Below, piece after piece: positions 20,198 to 31,518 of a stretch of DNA of 41,253 bases. The translations under genes and the position numbers were made by a program. Source of the stretch: Triparma columacea (taxonomy: Eukaryota; Sar; Bolidophyceae; Parmales; Triparmaceae); NCBI GenBank assembly GCA_030267965.1, contig BRYA01000094.1:1-41253 (forward strand), written 5' to 3'. Every line of letters begins with the position of its first letter. Position 1 is the first letter of the stretch. The notes under the pieces were generated by a model. The model saw nothing but the letters and a program-made list of their open reading frames with translations. It was not told the origin of the DNA and ran no database searches.

Positions 20198-21599
20198 ATG
20201 CTCTCCCAACCTGTAACTACGAAGGATATCCACGAGGGCACGTACCAGAACAAAGCTGGAGCTTTCAAGTTTGTTCACGCAGCTATGCAGGGTTGGAGTA
20301 AGTTGGCCACCATTATATGTCCCATGGACGAAACTGACATGCTGGATATAAAAATACCCCTGATGACTGGACGAACAAATACCGTTTGACTAATACAGGG
20401 GACTAAATATATTTATTGTCCAATTCCGCAAGATTCTTACCCCTGTTTCTCACCCTTCCCCCCCCCTCCCCACCAAAATCTCCCACAGGAGAGAAGATGG
20501 AGGACGCATTTGAGATATATTCGCCCTCAGGCCAAAATTCCCAGTTCATGGCCTTCGGCGTCTACGACGGCCACGGCGGGGACAACGTTGCGATCAAGGC
20601 AAGCAAATACTGCATTAAAGACATCTGCGAGGAGAAGGGCTTCAAGGAAGCTGCCAACTGGGAGGGGGAGGGTAGCAAGGTGAGGTTGACAGCAGCTTAT
20701 GATGGTTGTAACATACGTCGGTGGCAGCGTTACCACCGTGGCATCAACTGACCTCCTCGCGCCCCCCCTCCGCCCCCCCAGGATGAGGACTACATGAAAA
20801 TAATCCAGGGCGCCTGCGAGGAGGGCATGCTAAACTGCGACAAGCGCATCCGCGACCTCAACCGCATAGACGGCGAGGACTGCGACGAATCCGGGTGTAC
20901 AGCCTGCGTCAACATCATCACCGAGGACTTCATTTCGTGCGCCAACCTCGGCGACACGAGGGCCGTGCTCTGTAGGAACGGGGAGGTGCTGGAAATGAGC
21001 CACGACCACAAGCCGACGAACCCGGATGAGACGAAGAGAATAGAGAAGGCGGGGGCGAGGGTCACTAGGAAGAGGGTTAACGCTGCGATCGCTGTTAGCA
21101 GGAGGTGAGACCAGTGCGCTGTAGGGTTTAGGTTTGACCCCATTTAACGCAACCTGTCTGACGCAACCCGCCTGACGCAACCCGCTTGACGCAACCCGTC
21201 TAACACGTCCCATTTTCTCGGCTCTCGCTTCGCTTGTCGCTCCTCAGTTTGGGGGACTACTTCTTCAAGTCCAACGAGGACGAAAATGGAAAGCAAAAAC
21301 ATCCCTGGGACCAGCCTCTCACATGCAAGCCCGAGGTGATAACCCGCCGTCGGCAGGTCGAAACCGACGAATTCGTGGTCTGCTGCTGCGACGGAATCTG
21401 GGACGTGATGTCCAACCAGGAGGTCCTAGACTTTGTTCGGGGGAAGCTCCAGGAGGGGGAGAGCACGCTTTCCATGATCAGTGGAGAGCTCATCAACAAG
21501 TGCCTGGCTGAGGGGAGCAAGGACAACATGAGTGTGGTCATCTTGCTGTTCCCGGCGGGGGAGAAACTCATCCCCAAATCGTGCTGCAGCGTCATGTAG
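20198..21599 (+). CDS. PP2C-family protein phosphatase with C-terminal CaaX-like end
   Basis: Four exons (20198-20297, 20489-20679, 20782-21104, 21248-21599) join in phase to 321 residues. PP2C motifs appear in order: AAMQGWREKMEDAF, FGVYDGHGGDNVA, CANLGDTRAVLCRNG, AVSRSLGDYFFK (across the last intron), CCDGIWDVMSNQEV and SKDNMSVVILLF, with the metal-binding aspartates present. It is a Mn/Mg-dependent Ser/Thr phosphatase. The protein ends CCSVM: the last four residues fit a CaaX prenylation signal with a neighbouring cysteine, suggesting membrane anchoring. The N-terminus (MLSQPV) has no myristoylation glycine. Introns are short and C-rich before the acceptor. Confidence 0.92.
21146..21201. 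repeat. 14-bp tandem repeat in the last PP2C intron
   Basis: About four copies of GACGCAACCCGCCT (period 14; starts at 21160, 21174 and 21188 with a degenerate first copy) occupy the middle of the intron at 21105-21247. The intron's 3' end (TCGCTTCGCTTGTCGCTCCTCAG, 21225-21247) resembles the ends of several other introns in the window. Confidence 0.7.
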
Positions 21600-21800
21600 A
21601 GGTTGGCACCATCATGTGATAGATATTTTGCATACAAACGACAAATAAAGTCTAAGTACGCATCCAAACCTAGGCATTATTGTTATTACCCTGGACACAT
21701 TCGAACCCCACCACTTTATTTCGAACCCGACGTCGCAATTTGCATGGCGACAATCGCACGAAAACCTTTCTCAGCCGCTCTCAGCCTTTCTCACAACCGC

Positions 21801-23159
21801 TTAAAAGGCACTCACCGCCTCCCCATCCCCCTTGCAGTCTTTGAAGGCTTCAAGGATGTCCTTCAAAGCCCCAACCGCAGTCTTCCCCGTCTCAACCACA
21901 TCCTTCACGCACTGCTTGACGCTCCCGATCTTGATGTCCACACAGTCCGCGAGGTCCTCCTCCAGGTCCTTGGATGCGTCCCCCAGAACGGCTAGGATTC
22001 CCGAGATATCTTCATTGCACTGTGAGGCGGTGCCGTCAGAGCAATCATCGAACGCCTTCTCGGCATCGACGAGGGTGGAGTCGACGGTTGTGAGCATGTC
22101 GTTAAGGGAGACAATGCAGTCGTCGCTGTGGGTTTTGTCGCAGGTGGATGCGACGCCGTCGACGGATGTCTTGATGGAAGCGGCATCCTCGGCCAGCTTG
22201 GCCACGTCGGCAGCGCACTGGATGGGGTGCACGGGAGTGGGGAGACCGACCTTCACGTCGTCGGCGGGGCGAGGGATGTTGAGCTGGGTGGCCCAATTTC
22301 CCCTGTAGTTAAGGTCGTGCAGCTCGGCCCTCGTGAAGGAGTCATACTTTGACTTCAAGGAGGTGTCCCAAGTGATGGAGATGCTGCGCTGGTCGTCCGA
22401 GATGTGCGCCTCCATGTTGCAGTTATCATCCTTGACGTCGACCTTCCAGACAACGTCATCGGCGCAATCGACGCCGTCACACTCCATGACAATGTCACGG
22501 AAAGTAACGACCTCATCGGGAGGGTAATCCGCGCAGGGAAAGGTCTTCTCGTACACGACGTAGGGGACGGTGTACTTCTTGCCGTTCTGGGCTGCGACTT
22601 CTTGGGTGGAGGTGGCACCAGTCTCGACGCAGGTCTGGGTGAGGGTGTAGGAGTCGTTGGCCTCGTTGTAGACGAGAGAGCCCTGGAGAGTGTCTCCGGA
22701 CTTGACGTCGAAGGACTCGGAGTTGGAGTTGTGAGTAGGGCTCCATTGGTAGTACTCAGTGTAAGCACTCCAGCTTCCACCACGGAATACACCCCCGCTC
22801 CAGGGGTTAACGGGCTGAATAAGATTGAGGTTGTCGGCAGGATCCATGCCAAACCAGGGGGAGAAGAAGGCTGAGGACTTGGCAGGCTCAGCTCCAACAG
22901 TCCACGTCATCTCAAGCTTAGTAATACGCTCAGCTCCAGTAGAAGAGATATCACCAACAGCATATGCCCTAATTTTGGGGGTGTGGGAGAAGGGAATAGT
23001 TTAGAAGAGTCTTTCAAAGGTTGCGGTACGATAGGCCATGTCAACCCATGCATATCCTTTCCTAGTCTAGATAACTTACATCCAGCCAGACGCAGGGTCC
23101 TGCGCTTTAACTCCGGCAAAGGAAACGGCGGCGATCGCACAAGCACTCGTAAGCTTCAT
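21801..23159 (-). CDS. Secreted protein of unknown function with beta-sandwich-like and Cys-rich helical parts
   Basis: Two exons (23159-23080, 22968-21801) join in phase 2 to 415 residues. The start MKLTSACAIAAVSFAGVKAQ is a clean signal peptide. Residues of about 28-260 are rich in aromatic and beta-forming residues (FFSPWFGMDPADNLNLIQP, GSWSAYTEYYQWSP, VKSGDTLQGSLVYNE, YTLTQTCVETG), a layout loosely like lectin-type or eqolisin-type sandwich domains, though I see no catalytic motif. The C-terminal third is helical, acidic and regularly spaced with cysteines (STCDKTHSDDCIVSL, DDCSDGTASQCNED). It could be a cell-wall or extracellular protein. I do not recognise the family. Confidence 0.75.
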
Positions 23160-23398
23160 TGGCAACAGTTTTTATTTTGGGTGGGCTGTGGGCTCAAACC
23201 TTCATTAAATCAATTTTTATCCACCCTTGAACAACAAAAACACAAAACAGCCCAAACCACCTTCTACGACCCCCCCCCCCCCACCCCCCTCACCCTCACC
23301 CACCCTAAACTTCCCTGAGATTAGGTCTCGACCAAACTTGGATCCCCATCGTTCGGCAATAGTATCCCTTGTTTAGCTTTTTGACCCCAAGCCCTACG

Positions 23399-25180
23399 AT
23401 GTTTTCATCTGACGAATCCCCGATCTACGAGCGCACAGTATCTCCCAGGGCGCTGCTTTCAACAACCCCTCCCGACGAGTATGTAGAGAGTGGGCCAAGG
23501 TCCTCATTGGAGTCAATTGAACCTTTAAATGACCAGGCCGCCAAGACCCCAATAGTAAGCTTCCCTCGACGTCGGGCGAACTCCTCGGGTCACCAGATGA
23601 AGAAGTGTTGTCCCTACGTGCATGTCTCCCTCACCCTGCATTTCAGGAGGGTCGCCATCCTGCTAGTCTTGTGCGCCATTGTCAACATGATCCTATGCAG
23701 CTACTACGCGTATATGGACAGCAACCAGAAGGAATACGAGAGCGACCCGAAGAACTACTGGCAGAGTTGCATAGTTTACGCCGAGGTGTGTATGCGAGTG
23801 TATGCCCTGCCGTGATGTAACCCACCTTCAACCTAACCCCCCATCCCCTCTTGACCCTCCCCTAACCTCCCCCTAAACCTATCAGTTCCCGATTTCAACC
23901 ACGACCACCACGAACACCCACTTTTCCCTCTCCGCCGCTGCAGCCGGGCAGCAGACCCTGATTTTCTCCATGCTCGCTGCCGTAACTTTGTACCGAGCCC
24001 TCGCTCACCCAGAATGGCTCATGTCGACCCTAGTGTTCGTCTTATACAGCATAATCGGTTGCCTCTGCTTCTTCTCCTTCTCCCCCTCCATTCCCTTCCC
24101 CTCCAACCTCACCGCCAACGTCCTGACGCTTATGGTGTTCGTGAAGCCCTCCATGTATGATGACGTCTCGTTTAGCAACGACAACTTAAACAGGGACAAG
24201 GGGGACGATGAGGCAAAGGCTCTGTGCAAGACGGCTTACAACTTCAACCTTACCTTTCTCATCGTGCAGTACGTCAGCATCGCACTCGTGGGATGCCTTT
24301 TTGTCATTGGGGTCCTAGCAGAAAGCAGGTGAGAAGGAAAAAAGAGGAGGATGGATGGCAACGATACTCACGGCAGAGGAAGGCGCCTAGAAGTTGATGA
24401 ATAACGCAACGACTTACGCAGCCCTTTCCCTTGTCTCGCTTCGTTCGCAGGAGACGCAGAATCGGGCTCATAAACAACGACAGGACCCAGGCCAGCGGTG
24501 GCGGCCACAGGACGAACCCGTCCGCCACCCTCGCAGGCTTCTCCTTTGCCAACTGGCCCACCCTGCAGGGCACTAACTCCCCCATGTTCATGTCCCTCAT
24601 TGCGTTCCTCGGCTTCTTCATCATGCTGTACGGGAAGAACGCAGCCGCCATCACAGCCCTAGACTGCGTCACCGACCTATACAGCAACCCCACGACTAGT
24701 AAGGTCATCCCTCAAACTTTCTTCCCCTTTTCCGCCGGGGGTTTGGACATTGTCACCATCCTCTTCGTCGTTTCCGCCATGGCAATAATCCGTGGCACTA
24801 CTCGACAAAGGGTCAGCGCCTTCAGGCTAGCGGCCTCCGCCAGCTTCCTCCACATCGTCCTCAGCTACCCCTCGGTCATCAGCGGCTGGAAGTTCAGTAC
24901 CGTCCATGAGTTCTGGGGTGACAACTGCGAGACGTACTTCGAGAATAATTCTATCTGGTTCTTCCCCTCCGAGGACAACCAGAGCAACTACTGCACCGCG
25001 GTGCAGCTCAGCATGGTGGGCCAGCTGATCACCTTCATCGCCATGCACGGGGCGGTTATAACCAGCATAAGGTGCTATTTAAAGAACAGGGACCACCCGC
25101 TTGAGCTGTTCGACCCCAACCCACCCTCAGAAGCGAGGGCTTTGCTTTTCTCAGACAACGTCATTAGACAAGCGACGTGA
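23399..25180 (+). CDS. Multi-pass membrane protein, unknown family
   Basis: Three exons (23399-23785, 23886-24328, 24451-25180) join in phase to 519 residues. A polar N-terminus of about 65 residues with several Ser-Pro and Arg-rich stretches is followed by roughly eight hydrophobic spans, among them VAILLVLCAIVNMILCSYYAY, TLIFSMLAAVTLYRAL, LMSTLVFVLYSIIGCLCFF, FLIVQYVSIALVGCLFVIGVL, MSLIAFLGFFIMLYG, IVTILFVVSAMAII and LITFIAMHGAVI. A cysteine-containing loop with NNSIWFFPSEDNQSNYC lies between late helices and has N-glycosylation-like sites. Exons end cleanly at GAG|GTGTGT and AGCAG|GTGAGA. I do not recognise the family and assign no function. Confidence 0.8.
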
Positions 25181-25399
25181 AGGTAGGGGCAATCAGCTGA
25201 ATATGTCAGGTGGTAGATAAGAAAGCTAGTGCAGTTTCTGTAAAGCAAAAGTACGCATTAGTTCGGCACCTTCTTGGGTTAAAATGCTCCCCCCCCCCCC
25301 CCTCACGGCGCGGATCTAATCAATGCGATGCTCATCGCTCCTCTTCCTTCGCGCTTAATCCCCCCCCCCTACCCCCACCCTCGTCTTCGGGTAGATCGC

Positions 25400-26235
25400 T
25401 CAAAGCATGTCCTTGAACGCGTTCCTGACCCCCCTGACGAATCCCCCAAAGTCGTTGGTCTGGTTGACGTGCTCCACCATCTCGCTGAGAACTGCGTCGC
25501 TGATGGCAGGCATGCACTCCTGAATCTCGTACTCTTCGCTCTCGTTGACGTTGACGGTGAACGCGAAGGCCCTGGAGTGGTCGGAGGGGTCGAGGGAGGT
25601 GAAGACGAGGCGGAGCTTGTTGCCAGCTGCGCGCTCAAACTCGAGGGAGAGACCCTCGCGGTAGGAGACGATGGACTTGGTGAGGAGATCGACAGCCTTG
25701 CTTTTAGATTGCTCGGAGGTCTCACGGGCGGCCCTGCGTGGAAAAAGGAGGGTGGAGAGTGGGGTTAGGAAGGGGGGCCTTGAGGGGAGCCCTTGAGGTT
25801 GCCAAGGCTTCACAGCTCCCCGCCACCCGCGCACTTTCAACTTCATACTCACCTGCAGCTCTCAGCGAGAGCACGGGCAGTCTCCTCCTCAGCCTTGAGG
25901 CTCTCAATCTTATCTCCCCCCTCCTTCCTGACCCTCTCCTCAAGTTCATCCACCTCAGCCTCCTTCCTGGTGACCTCCTCCATCTTCTGGTTGTTGAGCC
26001 TCTTGATGTCACCGTCCTGTCCCTCGACCTCGTTCAGGCGAGCATTGAGCTTGGTCAGCTCCTCGGTGTACTTCTCGATGGAAGCAGCCCCGGAGGAGGA
26101 GACACTATCGAGGACTGACTTGTGGTGAGAGACAAAAGCATCCAGGGACGAACGAGCCTGGGATAGAGTATCGAGAAGGTTGGAAGTAAAACCGAGGGGG
26201 GTCTCAGTGATGTAAGAATCGATCATGGCGGCCAT
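25400..26235 (-). CDS. SPC25: Kinetochore protein Spc25 (NDC80 complex)
   Basis: Two exons (26235-25853, 25733-25400) join in phase 2 to 238 residues, the usual Spc25 size. The first half is a charged coiled coil (KYTEELTKLNARLNEVEGQD ... RKEAEVDELEERVRKEG). The C-terminal globular domain matches the Spc25 family: LRLVFTSLDPSDHSRAFAFT, YEIQECMPAIS, LVEHVNQTND-like and FGGFVRGVRNAF. Spc25 pairs with Spc24 at the centromere-side end of the NDC80 complex, which links kinetochores to microtubules. Assignment rests on pattern recognition of this small, diverged family. Confidence 0.8.
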
Positions 26236-26775
26236 CTTTTATGAAAATGGGATGAAAATACTGTGGAGAGTGAGGGTCGGGGTGGGTGAGGGGGACAAGG
26301 GGCAAGTTTTGAGCGTTCAGATCACGAAGAAGGATATACATGGTAGTTTACCAATTTAAAACTTCATAAAAGGTCCATGTTGTAGCACAAAAGCAGAAAA
26401 TTGAATGAAATAGGCTCATAAATTGGACTCAACTTCACGAAGGAAACGGTCACCTCCCTGAAGGAGAGGAGATTTTCAACCCCCACTCGACAATTAGACG
26501 ATGAAAACTGATGAGGGACGACAAAAACGAGATAAAAGACACGAAAACGAGACGAAAGACAGTGAAACAACGAGAATAGGGGATATTGCTTACGAAAAGT
26601 TTTGCCAGAATCACGACATTGATTTGATTCTCTAGCCTTTGGGCCAAAAGGCAAAAGTTTTCAGAGAAATAGGCAATTTTATAGGCAAAGGCAAATAGGC
26701 ACCCGTTGGAACCAATCAGATCGCCGGATTTGCGGATATATAGCCGTTAAATAAACTTTTTTAGCGAAGTTATAG
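26236..26775. other. Intergenic region upstream of Spc25
   Basis: About 540 bases of AT-leaning sequence with no supportable gene. A small cluster of AGGCAAAGGCAAATAGGC-like repeats lies at about 26639-26702. The Spc25 promoter should be in the proximal part. Confidence 0.4.
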
Positions 26776-26898
26776 NNNNNNNNNNNNNNNNNNNNNNNNN
26801 NNNNNNNNNNNNNNNNNNNNNNNNNNNNNNNNNNNNNNNNNNNNNNNNNNNNNNNNNNNNNNNNNNNNNNNNNNGTCCCCCCCCCCCCCCCCCCCCCC
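26776..26898. other. Assembly gap (99 N) followed by a poly-C run
   Basis: Positions 26776-26874 are N. The sequence resumes with GT and then a run of about 20 C (26877-26898). A homopolymer of this length commonly breaks assemblies, so the gap size is probably nominal and the two sides are joined only by scaffolding. Confidence 0.95.
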
Positions 26899-26914
26899 GC
26901 CCCTAAACCTCACA

Positions 26915-29279
26915 TCAGTGATCCGCCACCAGTGCCTGCAGCGTACACCCCTTGATGAACGCGCCCCTATAAACCGCCTTGAACTTGCACGCCTTCGGGT
27001 GAAGTTGCGTCTGGACGACATTCCTCTCGAGGACAAGCTTCTTCTCCCTCCTCCTGTTCCGAGCTACCAGCTCATAGTAACGGGAGATACTGTTGAGCGG
27101 CGTGGGTGAGCCAATGGATACGGGAAGACGACCAAAGACTCCGCCGGGGGACCCCACGGGGGTGTTTGTGCTCTTGGCTGTGGCCTTGGCCTTTGCTTTG
27201 GTGACCTTGACCTTGACTTTGGTGGTCTTGGTGTTGGCTTTTTTGACTTTGACCTCCTCATCATTCTCTGACGATTCATGTTCACGTCCACCTTCATCAT
27301 CATCATCCTCCTCTACCTCTATCTTATCGTCCTTGTCGTTGTCCTCAAAGGCACCAAAGTCAAACGGTTCTTCGTTCCCCCCCCTACCGGCGGGATCCTT
27401 GCCCTTGAGAGCGACCTTCTTGACGGTCCTGGGGCGCTTCGGCCTATCGATAAGCGCGCTCGTGCTCAGCCTCTTCTTTGCCCGACTGCGAGCAGCTGCG
27501 GGACCCTTGGGTGCGGACTTTGACTGGGGCTTAGACTTGGGTATGGACACCGACTTGGGCGAGGGCTTAGACAGAGGCTTGGCCTTAGCCTTGCGGGTCT
27601 CGGGAACGCCTGACTTTGGCAAAACGGCCTTTGCAGCAGCGACCGCTGTTACGGGTTCCTTCTCCTCAGGGCCAGACTGCTCGGAGTCGGAGGAGCCGTA
27701 AGACGAATGGGAGAGGGAGGAGACACTCTGATAATCGTTGTTTTTAAGCCCGTACCCCTTCTCGGCTACGACTCTCTTGACCACGTGGGCGGTGGGTCGG
27801 ATCCAGGAGGAGCCATGGTCCTCATGGAAGTAGAAGATCCTATTGTGCGTCTTGCTGATGCGACTCACCCATCCAGGGGGGAGGGCGGGCTGTCTGATTG
27901 AGGCCTCCTCGTTGTCTCCCTCGAGGACGCGGTCGAGGTTGCTCTTGGCGACGGCAATGCGGCGAGGTTTGAGACGACTGATTCCTTTCCGTTTAGTAGG
28001 AGCATGAGCACGAGCAGCAGCATCATCGGCGGCAGAAGGTCCGTCAGCAGAAGGTGCGATGAACTTCCAATTTCCGTCGTCGTCCTGAGATGCAAAAAAG
28101 TGCTCACGAACATATGAGAGGGTGTGACTGGGAGACATACGGGGTACACACAGTCTGCAAATGCAAATGTTTGGTCCCACTCCACTCACCTCGCTGTTCG
28201 CATCGTCATCGAAAAAGGTGGAGGAGAGGAGCTTCTCGTGCTGCTGCTTAGACTTGGAGAACGGAGCAGTACTTGTCACCTTCTCCGTCTTCTTGGGCGG
28301 GGCAACGTTTTTGTTCTTCTTGGAGGGGGAGGCCTGCATGCGACGAACGTGCGAAGTGGTGTCAGTGGGAGGGGGGAGAAGAGCGATACCTTGAGGGTTG
28401 TAGTACTGAACTGAACCGAACCGAACCGAATCGCAAGATTTCAGCCGTCACCGTTTGTCGTCACTTTCCATTCTAACCTTCTTGACGACCGCTTTTGAAC
28501 CTTTCTTTGCCATATTTTTCTTGACAGGAGTCTTCTTGTTCCCTTGGTCAGCTTTAGCGCTGCACAAGGGCGGAGGAGCAGCGCGAAAAGAGTGCGTATG
28601 CGGTGAGTAGAACGAGAGAACACAAGATACAGGACATAAACCAACAAAAAAACCCTTGCCACAAGCTACTCACTCTTCACCCTCGTCAGCATCGCCCCCA
28701 AACAAAGACTCGCTGTCCGATTCTAGATTCATATCGTCATCTGCGCCCACGTCGTCTCTCGTAACTTCAGGAAGGGTGGATTGGCTGGCCCTCCTTTTTG
28801 GGGTTGTCGTCCTAACTGCAGCTGAGCGCCTCTTCGGAACCTCACGGCGATGGCGGGAACGAGAGCGTGCAGGAGAGGGTTCTTTTGACATAGAAGAATT
28901 AGATCGAAGGAAATATATCGCAAAAACGTTAAGAGGAGAGGGAAATCAACCCAGACTTCACAAACCTCGAAAACTCACCAACATTTTCAAGCTCCATTTC
29001 GTCTTCCTCTTCATCGTCAGACTTCACAACAGGACTCATCATCAAGTTTAGTGCCTGGGCACTCTTCTTAGGGTCAGCTTTTAAGCTAGATTGGTCATCA
29101 GAAGCCGCATCACCCCTTTTTGCAGCATCCCCGATTGCAACGCTGTTTTGAAGGTTGGTTTTTGGGGCGATTTTGGGGAGAAGAGGAGCACGAGATTGGA
29201 TGATCACTGGCATACCAGACATTGAGGCTCTCACACGAGAGGAGCTTCCGTACGCACGGCCTGCTTTGCGTCCAGACAT
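26915..29279 (-). CDS. Basic WW-domain protein, probably nuclear
   Basis: Five exons (29279-28979, 28881-28674, 28559-28478, 28333-28190, 28084-26915) join in consistent phases to about 634 residues. A WW domain lies at about 312-342 (LPPGWVSRISKTHNRIFYFH ... SWIRP), with both tryptophans and the final proline. Most of the rest is low-complexity and charged: acidic blocks (SDDEEEDEMELE, DNDKDDKIEVEEDDDDEGG), SR/RS-like and Lys/Ala/Pro-rich tracts (KAKPLSKPSPKSVSIPKSKP, KVKVTKAKAKATAKS), typical of chromatin or RNA-processing proteins. The last 60 residues (ISRYYELVARNRRREKKLVL ... YRGAFIKGCTLQ) are ordered-looking and unrecognised. Exon 3 ends at AAG|GTTAGA, a weaker donor. The stop is 16 bases from the poly-C next to the gap. 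Confidence 0.75.
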
Positions 29280-29319
29280 CCTTTTTAGGAATTTGACTTT
29301 TGAGGTCGGAGGCAGGTCC

Positions 29320-29500
29320 TAGGCATGGACATTAGGGGGGTACGATTTAGAGTCTTGGGTAATTACCCAAGAATTAAGCCGATTTCCCAGTATAAAACCT
29401 ACTTTTCACGTAGTAAATTGGCCTGGGAGCGTACCCAAAAATAATCTTGGGTAAATACCCCATATTAAAATCTGAAATACCCCCCTAATGTCCATGCCTA
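29320..29500. mobile_element. 181-bp MITE with 23-bp terminal inverted repeats and 8-bp target duplication
   Basis: Perfect 23-bp inverted repeats at 29320-29342 and 29478-29500 begin TAGGCATGGACATTAGG. They are flanked by identical 8-bp direct repeats GCAGGTCC at 29312-29319 and 29501-29508. No coding capacity. The interior is AT-rich and contains a palindrome CTTGGGTAATTACCCAAG (29354-29371). Size, TIR and an 8-bp duplication fit a non-autonomous hAT-like (or Merlin-like) element. The perfect TIRs and target duplication indicate a recent insertion between two divergent gene starts (29279 and 29568). Confidence 0.9.
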
Positions 29501-29567
29501 GCAGGTCCTCGAGGTCAGGATCTCCCCACAAACCACACAACCAAACTTGCACCAAACGAAGCTAAAA

Positions 29568-31389
29568 ATGCTCTTTCTCATTCTTTTATTCTTTGCGTTT
29601 GCCGCCCTGCTCAGCGAGGCGCTGCCCAAGGTGAAGACATCACCGGATGATGCATTTTTCAGGGACGAGTCAGGAAGAGTTATCATATTTCATGGAGGGA
29701 ACAGGTAAGACAGGTTGACGCCCGGCAATCCCTTAGTGTCAGTCAATTTCTTCACCATTCACGTTCGTCTGCCCACTTCGGTGCAATTCCCGCCGTTAAT
29801 CGACTTATGTTCACCCAATAATTTCCAAAATACCCGTAAATCTCTTCCCCCAACCCCCCAACCCCCCAACCCCCCAACCCTCCCCATTCAACCCTAATCC
29901 GGCAGAGTCAAGAAGAGCTCCCCTTGGTACTTCGAGAATCAGGTCAATACCGAGGATGAGTACAAGATGTACAAGAAGTTGGGCTTCAACGTCGTCAGAC
30001 TAGGCTACATGTGGTCAGGTATTGAGCCTGAGGAGAATGTCTACAACCAGACCTACATTGATGTTGTCAAGAACATCACCGACAAGTTCGCGGACGCTGG
30101 CGTCTACACGCTCCTGGACCTGCACGAGGATATCCTGTCATCCAATTTCTGCTTGTACGACGGGGCCCCTCTGTGGCTCATAAACAAGTCCAAGCCCAAG
30201 CATGAATTCCCCTGGCCTCTCAAGGGCGGCTGCGAGGACAGGGGCTGGATGAAGAACGCATTAGCGCAGGCCCCCCAGACTGCTTACCAAGACATCTACG
30301 ACAACAACTACGGCATGCTTGACAGGTGAGGCGAGTGGCGAGCGGCGAGTGAAGGGGAAATGGCGGGGATGAAAACGACTTTGTTGTTGCGGCGAGCTAG
30401 AGGTCCCTAATCCTTACCCTTCAAATGATTCTATTCGTTCATCTTATCGCCGATTCTCTTCGATCATCTCATCGCCGCTCGGCTCATCGCGCAGCCTCGT
30501 TGACATGTGGAAACACAGTGCTACCTTTTTTAAGGGGAACAAAAACATCATTGGCATGGAGATCATGAACGAGCCGTTCGCCGGCGATACCTACAGCGAC
30601 CCAACCCTCTTCCTCCCCGGGGTGGCTGGGAAGAAGAACCTCGCGAGAATGAACGAGGCCGTCGCAAAGGGGATCAGGGAGGTGGACGAGGACGCCATCG
30701 TTTTCTTTGAACCCGTCACTTGGGGCATGATATTCGACGGAAAGATCTCGGGCAGCGGCTACGACCAGGTTCCTGGCGGCGACGAGTACAAAGACAGGTC
30801 CGTCTTCAGCTACCACTACTACTGCAACTCATTTTCTCCCAACTGGCGGGAATACCCCAACAGGCAGAAGTTCATCTGTGACAAGACCATTGGTCCCCTT
30901 GTCTTCAAGGCGGTCAAGAATGACCTCGAAAAGTTCGGGGGGGCCGCCATGATGACTGAGGGAATGGCCTGCGATGACGATCATCAGGAGGAGTGCATAA
31001 ATGTCGCCAACATGCTCGATGAGCATCTATTCTCTTTCACCGACTATGGGTCATCCCAGGGAGCGACACTTGAGCCCTCCGAGATCCAGCAGGCGACTTG
31101 GGCCCGAACTTACGCGAGGGCCACGACCGGAATCCCCAAGAAAATGAAGTTTGATGTCGACTCGGACACCAAGGACTTCGAGTACTGCTACGACCTCGAC
31201 ACTAGCATTGATGGAGTAACCGAAGTATTCGCCAGCACCATCTTTCACTACACCGCGAAAGGAGGAGCGAATGTTGTCGTAGAGGGGGACGTCAAGCAGG
31301 TTGAGAGCGGAGACGACGACCTTTTGTGGTTCGAAAAGGTCGACGGGGCGAAGCATGGGAGCCGTGTATGCATCAACTTGACGGCATAA
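29568..31389 (+). CDS. Secreted GH5 glycosidase, endoglycoceramidase-like
   Basis: Three exons (29568-29704, 29906-30325, 30495-31389) join in phase to 483 residues. The start MLFLILLFFAFAALLSEALP is a signal peptide. GH5 landmarks: VIIFHGGNRVKKSSPWY, GFNVVRLGYMWSGIEP, LLDLHEDILSS, acid/base E212 in GMEIMNEPF, FSYHYYCNS, and nucleophile E341 in MMTEGMACDDD. The opening GGNRVKKS, the LHEDILS motif and a C-terminal beta-rich extension resemble endoglycoceramidases and related lipid-glycan hydrolases more than cellulases. The likely role is cleavage of glycosphingolipid or sterol-glycoside head groups, outside the cell or in the secretory system. Substrate is inferred, family is firm. Confidence 0.87.
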
Positions 31390-31518
31390 GTAAACACTTC
31401 ATTTTAACCCTAACAGACGGACATTTATTCTGGACCCTAGGCTCAAACCCCAGACCCCAGGAGCAATTCCGAAACAATATCTGTTGGGCAAAAAGCACCT
31501 CTTGTGTTCTAGGTTACC

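Noticed and set aside
27093..27701. 202-codon plus-strand frame of low complexity
   Set aside because: Antisense of the Lys/Ser/Asp-rich tracts of the WW-domain protein.
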